64,000 nucleotides of DNA, taken from the NCBI GenBank assembly GCA_963682055.1, contig OY821742.1, positions 14,477,752 through 14,541,751 on the forward strand, in the 5' to 3' direction. Shown here one piece after another: positions 61,130 to 64,000 of the stretch. A program made the translations under genes and the position numbers. The stretch's first letter is position 1, and the number at the start of each line of letters is the position of its first letter. This DNA comes from Primula veris (Eukaryota > Streptophyta > Magnoliopsida > Ericales > Primulaceae). Under the pieces are notes generated by a model, which searched no databases, was not told the DNA's origin, and saw nothing but the letters and a program-made list of their open reading frames with translations.

Positions 61130-64000
61130 CGTTATCAGCACTTTGCTCGCGGAGAATAATATATACGCTCGCGGATATTGGAGATTTTGGGTAAACGCAC
61201 GGATATTGGGTATTTATAAACTTTGAGGTTTATCCTGGTTTAATTGAGTTATTGCTATATCGACCTTCATCAAAATACGAGGAGTACGGTATACAAATAT
61301 CTACTGCATGTCCATTAAAATAAAATAAAAAACTAATATTGCAAGTAGTCATTGAACTCGGTCATATGGGTGAATTATGTCTGTAATTAATGTGTTTGTT
61401 TGTTTGTTTATGTCATGGTTATTGATACTTGTATGGTATATAGAAAACAATTACTATGTATGCAACCATGTAGCCAAACCAGCATTAATTATTAACATTT
61501 ATAGATGATATGCTACTTTGAAGAACACAGGTTAATTAACTTCTACCCCCATGCCATCTCCATGTCTACATACGGCCCAGTACAAGCCTAGACACATTAT
61601 TTTGTAAAAATAATTTGTAGTATAAAACAGGTAAGGTATTGTTCATAATTATACGTAATCAGAACAAGTTTGTGAGAGGTTAATATTTGACGGCCAAAGC
61701 CGGAATGTACCTTATGTTGATCTATTTTTAGGTCAGACACCACCATGTATAAAAAGGAACACAAATGGTGTAATATGTAAATTACCATGAACAGTACTTA
61801 CTATGAATATTGTGAATTATCATGTATGGAACTTGCGTGTATATTGTAAATTGGTAAATAAAATATATTACGTACATGAATGATTTAGTTACCATGTATA
61901 AAACTTACACATATAGCAATAGAATAAATTAAATATTGAGTAATATCTTGCTTAGTGTAACTTGGTAAATTTAGATTGTGCTAATATGTATTACCATGCT
62001 ACTGCTATATTATTTAATCATGCAAGCAGGTACAATCTATGTATTTATTTACTGCCATGTACACTTGTGTAAAATATGGTAATTTGCGAAATCATATATT
62101 TTCACATTTAAGTTGGAAAAATTATGAACCCTCCCTAACTAGGCTCACCTATTTGGATACGATGTCTAGGAAAGATATAGGCGGAAGTCGATATCCTAAT
62201 GAGGTCGGGTTTTAAGTGGCATTCGTGCCCTCCACCCTCACCGTCTTTCCTGGTCGTTTTTCAAGTAGAGCTACCGAAAGGGGTTGACTAAATAATAATT
62301 TCCCCGAGTGTGTTTATATAGTGATGTATGTTTCGCCGAATTGGTGTTTCAGTATCGACCCGTCGTTCGATCAATGAGAACCGATTCACATGAGAAGCAA
62401 AACTAATGTTTTCGAACCTGTCGTTCCGGAAAAAAGTTTGTGCTTGTGCAAACCATAAACATATAAACCAGTCGTTTTATATGATAAATAATCCAGAACT
62501 CCCAACACAGGTTGGATGCCATCTATGATGAGAAAAATCGCAAAACATACTTGCGAAATGACTGTTTAGACATTGATGTTATTCCGTCACCACATGTTAG
62601 TCACCCTGATGTGTGAAAATGTGATGCCCAAATTTTTTTTGGATGCCATCTTTGATGAGTAAAACACGAGTTTGTTGTTACCCTCATGATGAATGCTAAG
62701 GCGTTGATTTTATTCCGCCGCCACATTTGAGACGTGATGACGTCTATGGTGAACAAATGTCTGAAATTGACATATTGGAGCTATCCTTCACCAAAATACT
62801 AGCTTGGAAATTGTATTCCATCAGCAGTATCGTGAATTTATATTCACCATGTTCCTTTATCACCCATCTGTTATGGGATAAGAAAATTACCCCGGTGAGT
62901 AGTTTTAATCCTATTGGGTCAATGGCGAATTGTTTGCCTGATATTAATGCTCTTCGTGTATATTTTTTTTTTTCACGAATCGAGAACCGAGACAAGTGTT
63001 ATTTGTCTCGAACTGTCGCGATCCCGATGAATCGCCTAGCCAAGCGAGATTTTAGACAATCGTCAAAATCGAAAACCTGTGGCTCCAAGACAGTAATTGA
63101 AAGGAACAATATGACACGTTGTCACAAAGCAAGAGATAATGCTCAAGGAGCCAACTCTATGCTATAAAGACAAAGGTCATGCACGGTTACTCCTTAAATA
63201 GTTCACAACTATTATAAAGGTGGAAAAACCGATGCTAATGTGGTTAAAATTAATTGAAAGTAAACTCTTGAGACCCCCGATTTTGTGGCTCAAATGAGTT
63301 TGATACCTTTCTTTATTGATTTTGATAAATCATTGAGCCATTTTTTCGCTCATCTGGATTATGTTTTCCATTTGGATTATTATTTTTCCATTTGGACCAT
63401 ACTTTTGGATTATGGTTTGACTGTTTACGAAATTTCTCGAAATAATTTAAAGTGTTTTGAGCAAATTCCTTTGACAAATGTGACCAAACTTTAAATTATG
63501 AAATTTTAGGCAATACTTGGGGTGTAGTTGGTTTTCTGGAAATAGTGGGTAACAGTGTACCACATAATTTCACCAACTACTTGCCTAAAATAGTACTCAG
63601 TGACAATGATTCTGGACCTGTCGTTCTAAATCAAAATCTTTGGTAAAACCAAATTGATTTGTCAAATATGAGGTCTTATACTCATGTAGGTCCTGCCGTA
63701 CCTTATTGAGTTATAAAATATTCGAGAAAACTAGTGCAGTCTGGTAATAGCTCATGAAAGAATTAAAATTTCTTTACATAGCCTCCATTCAATACGACCA
63801 AAAGCGTATTTTAGAGGAATTGAAATGTCTTTCAAGTGGTTGCTACCACATTTTTAAAAGCATTTAAAGTTACCTTATCTTTTCGCCTGTCGTCGATTGA
63901 TAAATGATTTAAATGCTAAGACATGATTGTCTATACTATCATTCGCCTGTCGTCGATTGATCAAAGCATTTTGATATTGTGGCATTGACCGGATGAGATA
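61130..64000 (+). mobile_element. Degraded internal region of the retrotransposon, running off the right edge
   Basis: No intact gag or pol is visible. Around 63160-63235 a plus-strand stretch (CYKDKGH, then HNYYKGGKTDANVVKIN across stops) weakly recalls the gag zinc knuckle and following residues of copia elements with this primer-site type. A partly duplicated block (GGATGCCATCT(A/T)TGATGAG at about 62515 and 62641) lies upstream. The 146-codon frame at 62727-63167 has no recognised domain. Other insertions may be nested here. Confidence 0.35.

Noticed and set aside
62727..63167. 146-codon plus-strand frame near the right edge
   Set aside because: No recognised domain. It lies in degraded retrotransposon-like DNA, and the weak gag-like similarity nearby is in another frame.
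1..64000. tRNA, rRNA or other structured RNA genes
   Set aside because: Reading through both strands I saw no convincing tRNA A/B boxes with cloverleaf pairing or rRNA sequence; a tRNAscan or Rfam search could not be run.

Overview
This is AT-rich plant nuclear DNA, most likely from a eudicot. It has GT-AG spliced host genes with organelle-type targeting, AAACCCTA promoter boxes, Ty1/copia LTR retrotransposons, Mutator-like DNA transposons (MULEs) and small MITEs. No bacterial, plastid or mitochondrial gene order is visible. The species cannot be named from the sequence.

Layout: (1) 1-1672 is the 3' end of a copia element (reverse transcriptase/RNase H and a 393-bp LTR). (2) 2211-10749 is a complete, young copia element on the minus strand, with a 1430-codon open gag-pol, two LTRs of 1.6-1.7 kb and an exact ATATT target duplication. 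Its LTRs are nearly identical in sequence but differ in tandem-repeat copy number (3 versus 21 copies of a 17-bp GC-rich unit). (3) About 11.35-24.44 kb is a large MULE of the KAONASHI type. It has an intact-looking MURA transposase (minus strand, 710 aa) and, convergent to it, a many-exon gene ending in a Ulp1/C48 SUMO-protease-like domain (plus strand) that carries nonsense codons. Almost all of its introns and spacers are built from one short motif, roughly AAGTGCATCTAGTTCAG.

(4) 25.5-38.6 kb is a host gene on the minus strand for the splicing regulator SR45/RNPS1-like (12 coding exons, 393 aa). Its 6.4-kb first intron is packed with MITEs, microsatellites and decayed duplicates of its own promoter and first exon. 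(5) 43,551-47,852 is a second MULE with ~80-bp terminal inverted repeats and a broken FAR1/FHY3-like transposase. (6) 48,651-49,985 is a solo LTR related to element 2, in the opposite orientation, with a GTATA target duplication.

(7) 53.65-60.65 kb is a second host gene on the minus strand, an organelle-targeted YchF/Obg-like GTPase/ATPase (11 exons, 415 aa). (8) From 60,915 to the right edge there is a small 215-bp LTR followed by degraded retrotransposon-like sequence. The two host genes are unrelated in function. Everything between them is mobile DNA or sequence in which I see no gene. The most unusual part is the 13-kb MULE: its repeat-built introns, duplicated exons and internal copying between its two genes.
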